Source of the DNA: Desulfobacterales bacterium
Lineage (GTDB): Bacteria > Desulfobacterota > Desulfobacteria > Desulfobacterales > Desulfosalsimonadaceae
Direction: 5' to 3'
DNA: 7,935 nucleotides
NCBI GenBank assembly: GCA_007127175.1
Contig: SKZX01000273.1
Span: forward strand, 1-7,935
Positions 6,562-7,935 of the stretch are shown here, piece after piece. The number at the start of each line of letters is the position of its first letter. Position 1 is the stretch's first letter. Both the position numbers and the translations under genes were made by a program. Under the pieces are notes generated by a model. It saw nothing but the letters and a program-made list of their open reading frames with translations. It searched no databases and was not told where the DNA came from.

Positions 6562-7266
6562 TCAGGCCAGAAGGTCCTTGACGTACAGGGGGTCTATCTT
6601 GAAGCCGGGACCCATGGTCGTGGAAACCGATATGCTGCGGATGTAGGTCCCTTTGCTGGCGGCCGGTTTCAGGCGAAGCACCGTTTCGAAAAAGGCACGG
6701 ATATTGCCCCGGACCTTTTCAGGACCAAAGGACACCTTGCCCATGGGGGCATGCAGAATGCCGTTTTTATCAACCCGGAAATCAACCTTGCCGGCCTTCA
6801 GATCATTTACCGCCCTGGTCACGTCAAATGTTACCGTCCCCGTCTTGGCGTTGGGCATCAAACCGCGGGGGCCCAGAATCTTTCCGATCTTTCCCACCAT
6901 GCCCATGACATCAGGGGTTGCAACGGCCTTATCAAAACCGTACCAACCGCCCTTTATCTTTTCCACGAGATCATCATTTCCGACAAAATCGGCACCGGCA
7001 TCAGCGGCCTCTTTTTCTTTTTCCCCCTTGGCAAATACCAGGACTTTTACTTCTTTTCCCAATCCATGGGGCAAAACAACGGATCCGCGGACCATCTGAT
7101 CGGCATGCCGGGGGTCGACCCCGAGCCTGACGGCAATATCGACTGTCTCATCAAACCGGACATAGGAGGATTCAAGGGCTGCCTTTATTGCCTCGTCAAA
7201 CTCGCGGCGCTTCACGGTGTCAATATTCGCCTTGATATCTTTGAATTTTTTACTGTGTTTCCGCAT
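6562..7266 (-). CDS. rplA: Ribosomal protein L1 (uL1)
   Basis: Forms the L1 stalk at the 23S E-site and helps release deacylated tRNA. In E. coli it also represses rplK-rplA translation by binding the mRNA. It has 234 residues, the same as E. coli. Domain I is split between the N- and C-termini around domain II. The family signature GKIGKILGPRGLMPNAKTGT lies at about 125-144, followed by FRVDKNGILHAPMGKVSF (163-180) and the C-terminal SVSTTMGPGFKIDP (213-226). NAK replaces the commoner NPK in the signature, a known sort of variation. It starts at ATG with AAGGAG 12 nt upstream, a slightly long spacing. It lies 20 nt after the rplK stop and so forms one unit with rplK. Confidence 0.98.
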   Translation of the reverse strand: MRKHSKKFKDIKANIDTVKRREFDEAIKAALESSYVRFDETVDIAVRLGVDPRHADQMVRGSVVLPHGLGKEVKVLVFAKGEKEKEAADAGADFVGNDDLVEKIKGGWYGFDKAVATPDVMGMVGKIGKILGPRGLMPNAKTGTVTFDVTRAVNDLKAGKVDFRVDKNGILHAPMGKVSFGPEKVRGNIRAFFETVLRLKPAASKGTYIRSISVSTTMGPGFKIDPLYVKDLLA

Positions 7267-7286
7267 TGTATCTGATTACTCCTTTT

Positions 7287-7712
7287 TTATTGAATCACCT
7301 CGAGGCCCATGCTTCTCGCGGTGCCCTCGATGATCCGGCAGGCATTATCCATATTTGCGGCATTCAAATCCGCCATCTTGACTTTTGCGATTTCCTCCAC
7401 CTGCTGCCGGCTGACTTTTCCGATTTTTTCAGCCTTCGGATTTCCCGAACCCTTTGCAATACCTGCAGCTTTTTTCAACAAAACAGCTGCCGGAGGGGTC
7501 TTTGTGATAAACGTGAAAGACTTGTCCTGGTATATGGTAATCACAACAGGTGTTACCATTCCCTCATCGTTTGCCGTGCGGGCATTGAACGCCTTGCAGA
7601 AATCCATTATATTGACGCCGTGCTGCCCAAGCGCCGGGCCGATGGGCGGTGAAGGGTTGGCCTTTCCGGCTTGAACCTGAAGCTTCACCTGAGCGACTAC
7701 TTTTTTTGCCAT
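7287..7712 (-). CDS. rplK: Ribosomal protein L11 (uL11)
   Basis: Binds the GTPase-associated centre of 23S rRNA with L10/L12 and is needed for RelA-dependent stringent response and factor function. It has 141 residues (E. coli 142). The N-terminal domain holds the thiostrepton-site segment GKANPSPPIGPALGQHGVNI (16-35) and FCKAFNART (38-46). The linker KTPPA is at 71-75. The rRNA-binding C-terminal domain runs from about 76 to 141, ending MGLEVIQ. I chose ATG at 7712-7710 because AGGAG lies 10 nt upstream and homologues begin MAKK; the TTG three codons earlier sits too near that site. Only about 30 nt separate repeat copy B from this ATG, which leaves little room for a classical L1 operator in the leader. 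Confidence 0.98.
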   Translation of the reverse strand: MAKKVVAQVKLQVQAGKANPSPPIGPALGQHGVNIMDFCKAFNARTANDEGMVTPVVITIYQDKSFTFITKTPPAAVLLKKAAGIAKGSGNPKAEKIGKVSRQQVEEIAKVKMADLNAANMDNACRIIEGTARSMGLEVIQ

Positions 7713-7743
7713 GTCCTGCAATCTCCTGTGTTTATTTTATGAA

Positions 7744-7889
7744 CCCGTAAAAGTCCGTTTCAGACGGCTTCGCAAAAAGTTCAAGATCAAGGCTTGCGCA
7801 ATTTTTGAAAAACCTGGGCTACTTAGCTGTGCGTGCGGTTCTTCAGAAACTGCGCGTAACGCAGATATTGGGCTTTTTGCGAAGCCGTC
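7744..7889 (-). repeat. Imperfect palindromic repeat, copy B (nusG-rplK gap)
   Basis: Second copy of the element at 6328-6469, in the opposite orientation. The outer stem is a perfect 17-bp inverted repeat (7763-7779 with 7873-7889). The inner stem 7796-7813 pairs with 7838-7855 at 16 of 18 positions including one G-U. The asymmetric loop between them (7780-7795 and 7856-7872) contains the blocks conserved with copy A. The tail 7744-7762 matches 6449-6469 of copy A. The element begins exactly at the nusG stop codon, and its other end is about 17 nt before the rplK Shine-Dalgarno, so it occupies almost the whole gap. No gene is in it. Confidence 0.87.
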
Positions 7890-7935
7890 AATTTTTTGCA
7901 ACCTGCACAAAATCAAGTTCAACCGGGGTCGATCG
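7888..7935 (-). CDS. nusG: Transcription antitermination factor NusG, last 15 codons (cut by window edge)
   Basis: Translating the minus strand from the window edge gives RSTPVELDFVQVAKN and then TGA at 7890-7888. This is the conserved end of the NusG KOW domain (typically FGRSTPVELDF followed by QVEK). NusG binds RNA polymerase and links it to ribosomal protein S10 or Rho. Its place directly upstream of rplK is the normal bacterial order. The fragment is short, but both sequence and context fit. The TGA stop overlaps the outermost bases of repeat copy B. Confidence 0.9.
   Translation of the reverse strand, partial: RSTPVELDFVQVAKN

Noticed and set aside
6502..7275. 257-codon plus-strand open frame opposite rplA
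   Set aside because: Antisense shadow of rplA; the composition follows the complementary codons and there is no recognisable motif.
7734..7763. Promoter for rplK with CTGAAA and TAAAAT spaced by 18 nt
   Set aside because: The start would fall at about 7727, inside the rplK Shine-Dalgarno, leaving no usable leader. Chance match in an A+T-rich spot.
7737..7922. 61-codon minus-strand open frame between nusG and rplK
   Set aside because: It runs through repeat copy B and overlaps the nusG tail in another frame; the open frame is a by-product of the repeat sequence.

Overview
This window is a stretch of the bacterial nusG-rplK-rplA-rplJ-rplL-rpoB-rpoC cluster, read entirely on the minus strand: transcription runs from high to low coordinates. 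All seven genes are recognisable. nusG (its last 15 codons) and rpoC (its first 264 codons) are cut by the window edges; rplK, rplA, rplJ, rplL and rpoB are complete and show no frameshift. The gene order is nearly universal in bacteria. The RpoB sequence (1364 residues, proteobacterial-type insert before the active-site lysines) and the style of the intergenic repeats suggest a Desulfobacterota (sulfate-reducing, 'deltaproteobacterial') chromosome, probably Desulfobacterales-like. That placement is inference from general resemblance, not from a search.

Layout in transcription order. The nusG tail ends at 7888, and its stop codon is the first three bases of a roughly 145-bp imperfect palindromic repeat (copy B, 7744-7889) that fills almost all of the nusG-rplK gap. 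rplK and rplA follow, 20 nt apart. The 382-nt rplA-rplJ gap holds no gene. In order it contains a short GC hairpin behind rplA, a second copy of the repeat in the opposite orientation (copy A, 6328-6469), a candidate promoter whose -35 lies inside that repeat, a textbook L10 (rplJ) autoregulatory leader RNA, and a strong Shine-Dalgarno before a TTG start. rplJ and rplL are separated by 123 nt with an A+T-rich tract upstream of rplL. The 216-nt rplL-rpoB gap contains two strong hairpins in series. rpoB and rpoC are 40 nt apart, and rpoC also starts with TTG.

Functionally the window couples synthesis of the ribosomal L1/L11 and L10/L12 proteins (L1 stalk and GTPase-associated centre) to synthesis of the beta and beta' subunits of RNA polymerase and to NusG. 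The leader RNA, intercistronic hairpins and A+T tract are the kind of elements expected to set the different protein ratios needed from one transcript.

There is no accessory, defence or mobile gene cargo. The most interesting content is non-coding: the pair of inverted repeats that bracket rplK-rplA. Base changes in their stems are compensated between copies while their unpaired internal loops are conserved in sequence, which indicates selection for a folded structure.
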